Shown here piece by piece: positions 1-8,277 of a stretch of DNA of 64,000 nucleotides. The stretch is from contig NZ_CP022195.1 of the NCBI RefSeq assembly GCF_003111685.1, positions 53,531-117,530 of the forward strand, written 5' to 3'. The position numbers and the translations under genes are program-made. Under the pieces are notes generated by a model. The model saw only the letters and a program-made list of their open reading frames with translations. It had not been told where the DNA came from and ran no database searches. Source of the stretch: Alloyangia pacifica (GTDB lineage Bacteria; Pseudomonadota; Alphaproteobacteria; Rhodobacterales; Rhodobacteraceae). The number at the start of each line of letters is the position of its first letter. Position 1 is the first letter of the stretch.

Positions 1-450
1 GTCGGCGTCCACCTCGCGGTGGATCGTCTCGAAATTGGCACGCAGCCCCGCGATATGGCTGGCCTTCGAGGCGAGTTTGACTTTCCCCGAGCGGTGGAAG
101 TCACAGGCAATGCTTTCCTCGGCGATGACCTCCTCGATCATGTCGATCGAGCGGTCGTAGGCCTGCCAGAGCGCCTTGGCCCGCTCCGCGCCGAGCTGCG
201 CCTTGGCCTCGCGGTAGCCATGGGCCAAGCCGTTGTTGAGGTGCCCGCCGTTGCGGCCCGAGCCGCCGAAGCCGACGTGGCGGGCTTCGAGCACCGCGAC
301 GCTCACCCCCTCGCGGGCCAGCTTGCGCGCGGCGTTGAGGCCGGTGAACCCGGCCCCGATGACGACCACGTCGACCTTGCCCTCGACCGGGCCCGGCTGG
401 GCCGAGGCAAAGGGGGTCGAGGTGGCGTGCCAGTAGGACTGATATTGCAT
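1..450 (-). CDS. FAD-dependent amine/amino-acid oxidoreductase (DAO family), N-terminal 150 residues
   Basis: The minus strand reads from an ATG at 448-450 off the left edge, so only the N-terminus is present. After about 35 residues it shows a dinucleotide-binding strand-turn-helix (VVVIGAGFTGLNAARKLA), then an acidic strand end (VLEARHVGFGGSGRNGG) as in DadA/PuuB-like flavoproteins. Gamma-glutamylputrescine oxidase (PuuB) is the closest pattern I recall, but the substrate cannot be read here. It lies 25 bp downstream of the haloacid dehalogenase remnant on the same strand, suggesting one former catabolic operon. Confidence 0.8.
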   Translation of the reverse strand, partial: MQYQSYWHATSTPFASAQPGPVEGKVDVVVIGAGFTGLNAARKLAREGVSVAVLEARHVGFGGSGRNGGHLNNGLAHGYREAKAQLGAERAKALWQAYDRSIDMIEEVIAEESIACDFHRSGKVKLASKASHIAGLRANFETIHREVDAD

Positions 451-475
451 CGCAGTGCTTTCGTTTCAGCGGTGA

Positions 476-866
476 TTACAGGCCGACGACGCCGGGCAGC
501 CCCGAGATATCCTTGATCTCGGTATAGCCGTAGAAGGGGTTTGCCGGCTCGTGGCCGCGGTTGACCCAGACCTTATTCTTGATCCCCAGGTCATGCGCGG
601 TCATAGATCTTCGCCGCGATCTCGGGATCGAAGGCGACGCCGTTGCGCTTGCAGGTGCGCTCCAGGGCGTTGTGCACGACCTCGGCATAGGGCTTCCACG
701 CACCCAGCACCTCGTCCAGCCGATAGGCCGAGAAGTCACGGATGAAGACCTCGATCTTTTCGGCTCCAAGCTGCTCGCCGTAGAAGTCGCGCGCGGCGCC
801 GGCCATGTCGAAGTAGATCATGGTGCCGTGACAGTCGAAGGTGTTGAATTTGGGGCGGAAGGTCAT
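476..866 (-). pseudogene. Haloacid dehalogenase type II with internal deletion
   Basis: The start ATG at 864-866 opens a typical HAD type II N-terminus with the motif-I region FDCHGT, followed by about 80 cap-region residues. Near position 598 the frame stops, and the other frame gives the usual family C-terminus (TAHDLGIKNKVWVNRGH ... ISGLPGVVGL) ending at 476. The middle, including the motif II and III region, is missing: about 130 residues remain against roughly 220-240 in the family. The junction has ATGACC-type microhomology, so a short-homology deletion is a likely cause. The product cannot be an active hydrolase. Confidence 0.8.
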
Positions 867-1073
867 GTCAGTCTCCGGGGTGCGTGGTACCGGCATCTTG
901 ACCCGCCCGCCGCGACAGCGCCTGCCGCGTTTCGCGCTCTCAGCGCAGGAAATTGCGTTTGTCGCGCGGGTCGCGGCACGGTCTGCCGCGCCGCGCGCGC
1001 TTTCGGTGACCGGCGCGTGGCGTGGCGGGGCATTTTGTGGTGAATGCCCTTGAGACCAACACCGGAGACTCCC

Positions 1074-1442
1074 ATGGCCCTGCTCGTACCCGTTGAAACC
1101 GCTCCAACTTTTGCCGCCAAGGAAGGCACCGCCGCGCCCGACCGCCTGATCGAGGGTGCGCCCGCCTTCAAGACATGGGAAATCGACACCGCGCTGGCCA
1201 AAGCCGCCAACTGGGGCAAGATCCGCACCGGCGTCTGGGAGGCCACCGAGGGCAAGACGATCTCGATCAAGGGTGAGACCCTCGAGTTCTGCCACATCCT
1301 GTCGGGGCGCTGCGAGATTGCCGAGGACGGCGGCGAGAGCCACGTTTTCGGCCCCGGCGACAGCTTCGTGCTGAAACCCGGCTTCACCGGCACCTGGAAC
1401 ACGCTCGAGACGGTGCGCAAGATTTTCGTGATCGCCTCCTGA
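1074..1442 (+). CDS. Cupin-domain protein (DUF861-like)
   Basis: A 122-residue single-domain cupin. The start is the ATG at 1074, preceded by GGAG; an upstream in-frame ATG at 1044 has no such site. It shows the two small cupin strands: EFCHILSGRCEI, then FGPGDSFVLKPGFTGTWN near the C-terminus, as in DUF861/ureidoglycine-aminohydrolase-like proteins of amino-acid or ureide catabolic clusters. It is divergent from the HAD remnant and its stop overlaps the start of the truncated peptidase gene, so the two were probably co-transcribed. The substrate is unknown. Confidence 0.75.
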   Translation: MALLVPVETAPTFAAKEGTAAPDRLIEGAPAFKTWEIDTALAKAANWGKIRTGVWEATEGKTISIKGETLEFCHILSGRCEIAEDGGESHVFGPGDSFVLKPGFTGTWNTLETVRKIFVIAS

Positions 1443-1867
1443 TGCGGGCGGTGGAGATCCTCGAAAGGCTCGTCGCCTTTCCCAGCGTTGTCGGCACCTC
1501 GAACAGGGCGCTGATGGAGTACGTCGCCCACTACCTTTCAGAGCACGGCGCGCGGGTCACCCGCCTGGTCGGACCCGAGGGCGACCGCGAGAACCTCTTT
1601 GCCACGATCGGCGATCCCTCGCTGCCGGGCTATGTCCTGTCGGGGCACGTCGACGTCGTCCCGGCGCAGGAGCCGGGCTGGGTCGGGGACCCCTTCGTGC
1701 TGCGGCGCGACGGTGCGCGGAGGAGGACAGATGACATCGCAAGAGAACCGCGGTCGCGGCGCCTGACGGCGCGGCGGCGCTCGGTCCGGCTGTCCCGCGG
1801 CACGTCCGCGGGAACGCGCCTGGCTGCACGCCAGCGGGGCGCGCGGGCCCGGGTTTTGCCCGAATGA
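1442..1867 (+). pseudogene. Acetylornithine deacetylase/M20 peptidase, N-terminal fragment
   Basis: The first ~90 residues match M20 metallopeptidases of the ArgE type: ILERLVAFPSV, then LSGHVDVVPA with the first metal-binding His and Asp. Homology stops near position 1716, just before the segment that should hold the second metal ligands; the remaining ORF is Arg-rich readthrough. The gene is therefore truncated by a rearrangement whose right side brings in the sequence upstream of the outer-membrane gene. A GC palindrome (GGCGCGC/GCGCGCC, 1872-1887) lies just beyond it. Confidence 0.75.
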
Positions 1868-1949
1868 CGGCGGCGCGCCAGCGCGCCCTGTGACCAGAAA
1901 AGGGGCCGGAGGGACCCCCCGTATCAATTGACATCAGTGGAGGAGCAAG

Positions 1950-3080
1950 ATGCTCAAACTCATAGCGACCTGCGCTCTGGGCGCGGTAACCCTGTGAACG
2001 GGCTCGGCAGCCAAGGCGGAAGCACCGCAAACCCTGGGAGCCGGCGGCCCGCCGCCCCTGTCGATCCGGGTGCTCGCGAACATGGGCCGGACCGGGCTTC
2101 TGGGGTTCATGTCCTCGAACGAGCGCTACGGCGCGGTGCAGTCCCGCGTCGCCTTCGGCCGCGGCATGTCGGCGCTGGCGGACGTTCCCGGCAACCCGGC
2201 GGATGGCTATCCCGACGGCGTGAGCGAGCTGCTCACCCCGCTCAGCGCCATCATCCAGCTGAACAAGGGCCCGAGTGACAGCGCCTCCTACCTGCGCTTT
2301 TCCTCCGACAATCGCCGGTCGGACGCCTGGCGCACCGAGAACGCCGGCACCGGCTTCGAGAGCGACAGCGAGGCGCATGGCTTTGGCGCGCAGTATTTCT
2401 ATGCCCCGAACGCCGACCTGATGCTGGGGCTCGGGGTGGAGGTGAACCGCAACGAGGTCGAGATACGCCACAACGACGGCAGCAGCGACATCGAGTTCTG
2501 GGCGCTGCGGGCGGACGTTCTGAAGGTGGTGAACGACAACTGGGGCGTCGCCCTGCGCGCCGGCTGGTTCAACGAGACCGCCGAGACAAGCATCCCGCTG
2601 CCCTTCGCCACGATGGAGTCCGAGCAGGACGCGCAGCGACTCTATCTGCAGGCCGACGCGGTGGGCACCTTCACCAGGGCCGACATCGCGGCACTGCCCG
2701 AAAGCTGGATCCTGCGCCCCAACATCGGCGCGGCCTGGCAGAAGACCTGGTTCGACGAGACCACCAACTCGCTGGGTGCAACGGTCAAGGGTCCGCGCGG
2801 CGAAAGCTCGGACGAATATGGGTCGGTCTATGCCAAGGCGGCGCTGCATCACGATGGGAAGGGAAAGATCCACCCCTATGCGGGTCTCGGGGTCGACGTC
2901 GAATTCGTCAATTCCTATGAAGATTACGTCGATGAGACGGCCTACTTCAACAGCTTCGCCGGGGCGTCGATCTCGCTCTCGCGTTCGGCGATGATCTATG
3001 TGAGCTACGGCCGCTACGATGGGTTCAACGGCAACCGGACGAAGGAGTCACTGGTTGTTGCGCTTGGGGTGACCTTATGA
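1950..3080 (+). pseudogene. Outer-membrane beta-barrel (autotransporter-like) protein with stop codon in signal peptide
   Basis: An ATG at 1950 with AGGAG just upstream starts a classical signal peptide (MLKLIATCALGAVTL), but codon 16 is TGA (1995-1997). Past it the same frame continues through a signal-peptidase-like region (TGSAAKAEA) and about 360 residues of alternating amphipathic strands rich in Gly, Asp and aromatics, as in autotransporter barrels. It ends in SLVVALGVTL rather than a terminal Phe. One substitution would restore the whole ORF, so this is either a very young pseudogene, a base error, or a readthrough case. Passenger function is unknown; a restart at 2070 would lack the signal peptide. 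Confidence 0.6.
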
Positions 3081-3615
3081 CCAGCGGCGCACCGTTCCCG
3101 CAAAAGAAGACAGCGCTCCGATAGCGATCGGGGCGCTGCCTAAGTTTCGCACCTTTCGGCGTGTTTGCAGAGCGCCATGTCGGGCGAGGCTCTCGACCTC
3201 GCCGGCCGGCGCTGAGGTATTGCCGATCTGCTTAGGATCAGCCATCGGCTTTGGCATTGGCATCACCAGCTCCGGCGCTTCGGAAGTCTCGCTCCACCTG
3301 AATTCCAATGCGTCGAGATCATCGCTCAGCTTTGTGCCACAGCTCGGCCCGATCACGCGCAGCATGTCGACCCACACCCCAGGGAGATGCTCGGGACATA
3401 TCTTTGCGCCAAGGTTGGTATGATTGGCCCACCGCGGAGCCACCCATCTGGCCAGCCCGCCGCCCTCACTGATCGTGCGCGGATCGACGGTGCCGTGAGC
3501 CCCCCCAGGCTCAGCTCACGCCTTGCACTGCGGACAAATCCGGACGGCGCGCCGCATCCGGTCACGCACAGTTTTTACATAAGCCTGATTACACGCGCGA
3601 CGCCTGTAAGCGGGG
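3081..3615. other. Intergenic stretch without recognisable gene
   Basis: Between the barrel gene and the IS30 left end. A 122-codon minus-strand frame (3075-3443) exists but has no family features I recognise, and its reading continues beyond its own ATG into a frame with a stop, as expected of a decayed gene. I see no RNA gene. Confidence 0.4.
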
Positions 3616-4299
3616 TGGATTCACAAACGAAGTGCAAATTCTGTATCAAAACAGAAGTTTGCATGGAGGATGTGGAATGGGTCGTTGTTACCTTCAGCTG
3701 AGTTTCGAGGAGCGGATCAAGATTGCCAAGTGGCGCGAGGCCAAAATGTCGATCCCCGAGATCGCGGATCGCCTGAGCCGCGCCCCCTCGACCATCTACC
3801 GCGATCTGAAGCGCAATCACTTCGATGGCGGCGACCTGCCCGAGCTCGCGGGATACTACGCGCTGAATGCCCAGACCATGAGCGAGAGGCGCCGCGCCCT
3901 TCACCGCAAGATGATTCAGCACCCGCAGCTCAAAGCTGCCGCCCTGCATGGGCTCAAGACTGGCTGGTCGCCGGAGCAGATCGCCGGCCGGATGCGTCTT
4001 GAGCAGCATGGGGTCCGTGTGAGCCACGAGACGATCTATCGCTACGCCTACTCGAAGGACGGTCGCGCCGAGCAGTTCTACCGGCACCTTCCCGAGCATC
4101 GCAGACGCCGCAGACCTCGCGGATACCGCCGGTACCAGCGCAGCCACATCTCGGACGCGCAAAGCCTTTCAAACAGGCCGGATTGCGTCGCCGAGCGCGT
4201 TGAGTTTGGGCACTGATGGTGTGGATACCTCACCCCGCAACGGGATCGCAATGTGCCAGGATGGTGAGGTTGAAACGCACCAGCATGGAGGAGGTATCC

Positions 4300-5325
4300 G
4301 TGGAAGAGGTTACAGTCATCGGCATCGACTTGGCAAAGTCGGTTTTTCAACTCCACGGCGCGGATGCGTCAGGACGGCCCGTGTTCCGCAAGAAGCTCTC
4401 GCGGGCGCAGTTCACCCGGTTCGTGGCCGAGCACCCGCCCTGCCTTGTCGCCATGGAGGCTTGCGCGTCGTCGCACTATTGGGAGCGGGAGTTCATGAAA
4501 CTCGGCCATGAGGTACGGCTCATCCCACCGATCTACGTGAAGCCCTTCGTGAAGCGGCAGAAAAACGATGCGAATGACGCCGAGGCCATCGCGGAGGCCG
4601 TGGTGCGTCCGACCATGCGGTTTGTGCCCGTGAAATCCGCCGAGCAGCAGGCCAGATCCATGGTCTTCAAGACGCGCGATCTCCTCGTTCGACAACGCAA
4701 CGCCCTCATCAACGCGCTGCGCGGGCACCTTATGGAATATGGCTTCATCGCGCCTCCCGGACGGACATTCGTCAGGAAACTCGAGGCGCAGCTCGATGCT
4801 CCAGAGAGCATGCTCCCATCCGGCGTCACCGAGCTTTGTCGCCTGCACCTCGAGCAGATTGGCAGTCTCGACGTCAGGATCATAAGAATAGAGAAGCGCC
4901 TCAAAGAAGAAGCCAAGAACGATCCTGAGACGATCCGCCTGCAGACAGCCCCGGGTGTCGGCCCCGTCAGCGCCATGGCAATTCAAGCCTTCGCCCCGCC
5001 GATGGAAGGGTTCCGAAGGGGGCGTGATTTTGCGGCCTGGCTGGGTCTCGTCCCTGTTCAGAAATCGACAGGTGGCCGGCAGATTCTGGGGCGCACTTCA
5101 AAGATGGGACAACGGGACATTCGCAGACTGTTGATCATCGGCGCGATGACGCGGGTCAGATGGGCGGTCAAGAACGGCCCTCCCAAAGGGTCCTGGTTGG
5201 AGCAGATGCTGGGGCGCAAGCCCCGGATGCTGGTCGCCATCGCCCTGGCAAACAAAACCGCCCGCGCGATCTGGGCGATGATGACGAAACAGGAGGACTA
5301 TCGAGACCCCGTCCTTGCCGCGTGA
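4300..5325 (+). CDS. IS110/IS1111-family transposase (DEDD RuvC-like plus serine-containing Tnp20 domain)
   Basis: I chose the GTG at 4300, five bases after the strong site GGAGGAGG; the product begins VEEVTVIGID. The N-terminal RuvC-like domain shows the acidic residues expected of DEDD enzymes: Asp in IGIDLAKSVFQLH, Glu in VAMEACASSHYW, and two Asp in KNDANDAEAI. The C-terminal Tnp20 domain contains APGVGPVSAMAIQAF and the serine region VPVQKSTGGRQILGRTSKMG. At about 342 residues it is full length and undamaged, so the element may be active. Such enzymes act with a guide RNA in site-specific excision and insertion. Confidence 0.9.
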   Translation: MEEVTVIGIDLAKSVFQLHGADASGRPVFRKKLSRAQFTRFVAEHPPCLVAMEACASSHYWEREFMKLGHEVRLIPPIYVKPFVKRQKNDANDAEAIAEAVVRPTMRFVPVKSAEQQARSMVFKTRDLLVRQRNALINALRGHLMEYGFIAPPGRTFVRKLEAQLDAPESMLPSGVTELCRLHLEQIGSLDVRIIRIEKRLKEEAKNDPETIRLQTAPGVGPVSAMAIQAFAPPMEGFRRGRDFAAWLGLVPVQKSTGGRQILGRTSKMGQRDIRRLLIIGAMTRVRWAVKNGPPKGSWLEQMLGRKPRMLVAIALANKTARAIWAMMTKQEDYRDPVLAA

Positions 5326-5580
5326 CACGGTGAGGGTTGGCAGGTGTGAGACGGACAGTGAACAGTAAGGACAAACGATCGACCAGATCGAGGTTGTGGA
5401 AACCAGGCACTCCCAGAGAGCTTGCAACTCGGGCGCATTGATATGCACCCAACCTTCGCATCGCCATACCGGCCCGCGGCATTGTCAAAGCCGCACATCG
5501 AGGCCTGACACATGACCGTACCCGATCACATGTTCGACCCGTTCAAAAGAATGCTTGCACCGACCGAGGTATCCACACAT
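5326..5580 (+). ncRNA. Candidate IS1111 guide RNA (seekRNA/bridge RNA) region
   Basis: About 255 bp between the transposase stop and the element's right end, without a plausible ORF on the coding strand. GCACTCCCAG at 5407-5416 is complementary to the reconstructed target CTGGGAGTGC (C at 4213 joined to TGGGAGTGC at 5580-5588), covering the insertion point and the right flank. A weaker same-sense match to the left flank (TTTGGGCAC against CTCGGGCGC at 5428-5436) follows. Transcript limits and fold cannot be established by eye; the RNA assignment is by analogy with IS1111 elements. Confidence 0.5.
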
Positions 5581-6315
5581 GGGAGTGCGACTTGGTGATG
5601 TTCCGCAAGGAGCACGGCAAGATCAACGTGACCTCCCTGGTGGAGCGTGTCAGCCGCTACGCCGTCGTGCTGCGCAACGAGGACCGACGATCAAAGCCGA
5701 TCATGGAATCCCTCATCCAGGGGCTCTCCGCCCTGCCCGCGGATGCGAGGCAATCCATCACCTTCGACCGCGGAACCGAGTTCTCGGCATGGCAACGGCT
5801 CAAGGATGGGATCGGCGCGGACAGCTGGTTCTGCGACCCGCAGGCGCCTTGGCAGAAAGGCACAGTCGAGAACACCAACAACCGTCTGCGCAAGTTCCTG
5901 CCCCGCTCGACCGAACCGACGGCGCTCACAAATCGATATTTGAGGTCGATTTGCCAGCGCCTCAACGCGACGCCCCGCAAATGCCTGGGCTACCGAACGC
6001 CTGCCTAAGTCTTCGAGGCCAAGCTCGTGGATATCCGAAACCGACTGACATAAAATAGGAAATCAGACTTTGCGCTTCGGCGTGAGTTCACAGGGGGTGG
6101 ATGATGAACGCCTTCTGCGCGTCCGTAGACTCCGATGCCTTCATGCGTTTCCGCTCCTCTCCCGGCCAAGGGTTCCGTCCGGAGAACTCTAAGCTGGAAC
6201 GGGGGCGTTTTCGGGGATCACATCAATAGATGTGTCCTGAACGAAACCTGCAATGCCCTCGACAACAGCAGCGATTTGGCCATCTCAGTTTGCAACACCT
6301 TCGAAAACAGGTAGA

Positions 6316-6341
6316 CCAGTTCGTAACTTCACGAACACTGG
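6316..6341. promoter_or_regulatory. Inverted repeat upstream of the TetR gene (candidate operator)
   Basis: CCAGT-TCGT ... ACGAAC-ACTGG forms a near-palindrome ending 7 bases before the TetR start. Its half-site TTACGAAC (reverse TTCGTAA at 6320-6326) recurs upstream of the TRAP operon. Binding here would allow autorepression. This is inferred from the sequence pattern only. Confidence 0.5.
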
Positions 6342-6348
6342 ACAGAAC

Positions 6349-6966
6349 ATGAGCGATGAGGCCAAATCGCCCTCTGCCGCACGCCCGCGGCGCACGCAGG
6401 CGGAGCGATCACAGGAAACCCGCAGCAAGGTCTGCGAGGCGACGCTTCAGGCCCTCGTGGAAGTCGGCTACGAGCAGATCTCGACGACGCTGATCGCGCA
6501 GAAGGCGCAGGTGTCGCGCGGCGCGCTCACCCACCAGTTCCCGACCCGCAACGACATGCTGGTCGCCGCATTCGAGAAACTGGTTGGCGAATGGCGGGAG
6601 GGCTACCCTTTTGGGCTCGACCCCGACAAGGAGCAGCTTTCGGTCGATGAGTTGATTGACGCGCTTTGGAACAACATCTTCGCCGAGGGCCGCTACATCG
6701 CGGCGATGGAGCTCATGCTCGCCGCGCGCCAGGACAACGAGCTGGGCCACGCGCTGCGCGATATTCTGGTGTCATGGATCCGAAAGCGTGACCGCATCAC
6801 CGTGCGCCTGATCGGCGGCGACGTCGACGACGCCGAAGCCGATCTGAAAGTGCAGTTGCACCTCTCGGTGCTGCGCGGAATCGCCATGCACCAGAGCTTC
6901 GATTCTGATCCGCAGACGGCGAACAAGCTGATCGATCTGTGGAAGCGGATCGCTCGGAAGGCCTAA
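6349..6966 (+). CDS. TetR-family transcriptional regulator
   Basis: A 205-residue protein from the ATG at 6349; the longer frame from 6253 adds an unsupported N-terminus. An Arg-rich leader (RPRRTQAERSQETRSKV) precedes a TetR helix-turn-helix in residues ~30-75: TLIAQKAQVSRGALTHQFPT, in which TetR proteins usually have xYYHF. The C-terminal helical ligand-binding domain is unspecific. It stands 250 bp upstream of, and in the same direction as, the TRAP operon, and related inverted repeats occur before both. A repressor responding to the imported solute is the simplest idea. Confidence 0.85.
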   Translation: MSDEAKSPSAARPRRTQAERSQETRSKVCEATLQALVEVGYEQISTTLIAQKAQVSRGALTHQFPTRNDMLVAAFEKLVGEWREGYPFGLDPDKEQLSVDELIDALWNNIFAEGRYIAAMELMLAARQDNELGHALRDILVSWIRKRDRITVRLIGGDVDDAEADLKVQLHLSVLRGIAMHQSFDSDPQTANKLIDLWKRIARKA

Positions 6967-6985
6967 GCCCGGGCAATCCGCAATC

Positions 6986-7160
6986 TTACGGACAGGACTG
7001 CCCGTAAAATGATCTAAAGATTTTCTGTTTTATTACAGGATATTAATCCAAATTTTTCAGATTCTTGCCGAAATTTTCGCCCCACTATTAAAATATCAGC
7101 AGGTCAAAGCTTGATTTACGAACAGCGCTGATCGCATGATGCGGACAAAGCTGTTCGTAA
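6986..7160. promoter_or_regulatory. TRAP operon upstream region with two related inverted repeats
   Basis: An AT-rich block (7005-7110) is bracketed by TTACGGACAG-ga-CTGCCCGTAA (6986-7007) and by TTACGAACAGC (7116-7126) paired with GCTGTTCGTAA (7150-7160). The half-site TTACG(A/G)ACAG is common to both and to the repeat at 6316-6341, which makes them candidate sites for the adjacent TetR protein. The first repeat could also act as a weak transcription terminator of that gene. Confidence 0.5.
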
Positions 7161-7229
7161 GTATTCGCGTGCGCAACGAGCAGATTGCAGAAACCGCCCG
7201 ATCGCACGGGCCGCAACAGGGAAGATCAC

Positions 7230-8207
7230 ATGACCTTCAAGACGCTTTTTGCCACCGTCGCCGGCCTCGGCCTCGCAGCCGCGCCTGCGATCGCCACCAC
7301 CTGGGACCTGTCGAGCGAATATCCCGCCGGCTCGCTCCAGGGGCAGACCGCCGATTTCTTTGCCAAGGCCGTGGCCGAGAAGACCGGTGGCGACGTCGAG
7401 GTGACCGTTCACCACGGTGCGGCGCTCGGCTACAAGAGCGTTGACCATTTCGATGCGGTGGGCGACGGCGCGCTGCAGGCAGCGTCCTCGGCCTTTGTGT
7501 TCTGGACCGGCATCGACCCGATTTTCCAGCTCTCGTCGCTGCCCTTCCTCGCCCCGACCACCGAGGACGTGCATGACCTCTACGAACTGGCGAAGCCCGA
7601 GTACAAAAAGGTCCTCGAGGACAACAACCAGATGCTGCTGCTCGCGACGCCCTGGCCGTCCTCGGGACTCTGGGGCAACACGGCCTTCACCTCGATCGCC
7701 GACCTCGAAGGTGTGAAGGTGCGCACCTATGACGTCGCCTCCACCGAGACGATGAAGAACGCCGGCGCCTTCCCGATCCAGATCTCCTGGGCCGACGTGC
7801 CCGCGCAGCTGTCGACAAATGCCATCGACGCCGTGCTGACCTCGCCCAACGGCGGCGTCGGCGTGCAGATGTGGGAGCTGCAGTCGAACTTCACCAACGT
7901 GAACTACGCCTCCTCGCTGCAGGCGATCCACCTCAACCTCGACGCCTGGGACGACCTGACCGAAGAGCAGCAGACCGCCGTCATGGAAGCGGCCGCAGAG
8001 GCCGAGGACTTTGGCTGGGGCCTGCTGGCGGAAGCCACTGCCAAGGATTTCGACACCATGCGAGAGAACGGCATGACGGTGACCGAGGAGATCTCTGCCG
8101 AGTTCTCGCAGGCGCTGACCGACGCGGCGCGGCCCTTCATCAACCAATGGATCGCAGACACCGGCGAGCGCGCGCAGAGCATTATGGACGCCTATAAGAG
8201 CCGTTGA
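7230..8207 (+). CDS. TRAP transporter substrate-binding protein (DctP family), system 1
   Basis: A 325-residue periplasmic protein with a signal peptide (MTFKTLFATVAGLGLAAAPAIA). The ATG at 7230 is used because the longer frame lacks a signal peptide start. It carries the DctP fold signatures: ADFFAKAVAEKTGGDVEV near the N-terminus, LEGVKVRTYD with the conserved substrate-carboxylate Arg, and a late LTEEQQTAVMEAA helix. It delivers a carboxylate-type solute to the two membrane subunits encoded next. Substrate identity cannot be assigned; the amidohydrolase in the operon suggests an amide, lactone or ring compound. Confidence 0.9.
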   Translation: MTFKTLFATVAGLGLAAAPAIATTWDLSSEYPAGSLQGQTADFFAKAVAEKTGGDVEVTVHHGAALGYKSVDHFDAVGDGALQAASSAFVFWTGIDPIFQLSSLPFLAPTTEDVHDLYELAKPEYKKVLEDNNQMLLLATPWPSSGLWGNTAFTSIADLEGVKVRTYDVASTETMKNAGAFPIQISWADVPAQLSTNAIDAVLTSPNGGVGVQMWELQSNFTNVNYASSLQAIHLNLDAWDDLTEEQQTAVMEAAAEAEDFGWGLLAEATAKDFDTMRENGMTVTEEISAEFSQALTDAARPFINQWIADTGERAQSIMDAYKSR

Positions 8208-8221
8208 TTTCTCCCCGACTG

Positions 8222-8256
8222 GCGCGGGTGGCCCCGGTTGCCGTCCGCGCATTTTT
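8222..8256 (+). terminator. Hairpin with T-tract between dctP and dctQ of system 1
   Basis: An 11-bp stem (8222-8232 with 8240-8250, including G-U pairs) with a 7-nt loop is followed by TTTTT at 8252-8256. In this intergenic position it probably attenuates readthrough, so that the binding protein is made in excess of the permease, a common arrangement in such operons. Confidence 0.6.
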
Positions 8257-8277
8257 CCGCCTTCACGGGAGTTTCGC

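Larger units (their letters stand above)
4215..5580 (+). mobile_element. IS110-family element, IS1111 subgroup, inserted into IS30 transposase
   Basis: The element spans from just after the IS30 codons for EFGH to just before WECD. It has 13-bp subterminal inverted repeats, GTGTGGATACCTC (4219-4231) and GAGGTATCCACAC (5566-5578), lying a few bases inside the ends, and no target duplication beyond a shared T; both features define the IS1111 subgroup. Length is about 1,366 bp: ~85 bp left leader, transposase, and ~255 bp of 3' non-coding DNA. IS1111 elements are known to place their guide (seekRNA/bridge RNA) in that 3' part. Confidence 0.85.
3677..6052 (+). pseudogene. IS30-family transposase, interrupted
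   Basis: The N-terminal half (3677-4213) has the IS30 helix-turn-helix (LSFEERIKIAKWREAKMSIP, then RAPSTIYRDLKRN) and the segment GWSPEQIAGRM. The C-terminal half (5580-6052) holds the DDE catalytic core: first Asp in TWECDLVM, second Asp in ITFDRGTEF, Glu in KGTVENTNNRL. Removing the nested element joins EFGH to WECD in frame, restoring the conserved FGHWE.D block. A further substitution, TAA at 6006-6008 where the family has GAA in TPAEVFE, truncates the last ~15 residues. The gene is not expressible as it stands. Confidence 0.85.
3616..6092 (+). mobile_element. IS30-family insertion sequence, split by an IS1111-type element
   Basis: Imperfect terminal inverted repeats can be aligned: left 3616-3643 (TGGATTCACAAACGAAGTGC...) and right 6064-6092 read in reverse (TGTGAACTCACGCCGAAGCGC...), sharing the GAAG.GCAAA.TCTG block. 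Both ends are flanked by a run of G (3612-3615 and 6093-6097), compatible with a short target duplication. Without the nested element at about 4215-5580 it is about 1.1 kb, normal for IS30. It carries one transposase gene, interrupted once by the nested element and once by a stop. Confidence 0.75.

Noticed and set aside
3075..3443. 122-codon minus-strand ORF beside IS30
   Set aside because: No family features and no ribosome site; kept only as an unassigned intergenic region.
6093..6348. Possible IS end around 6,150-6,240
   Set aside because: The text vaguely resembles the flank of another IS family, but no inverted repeat or transposase fragment could be shown.
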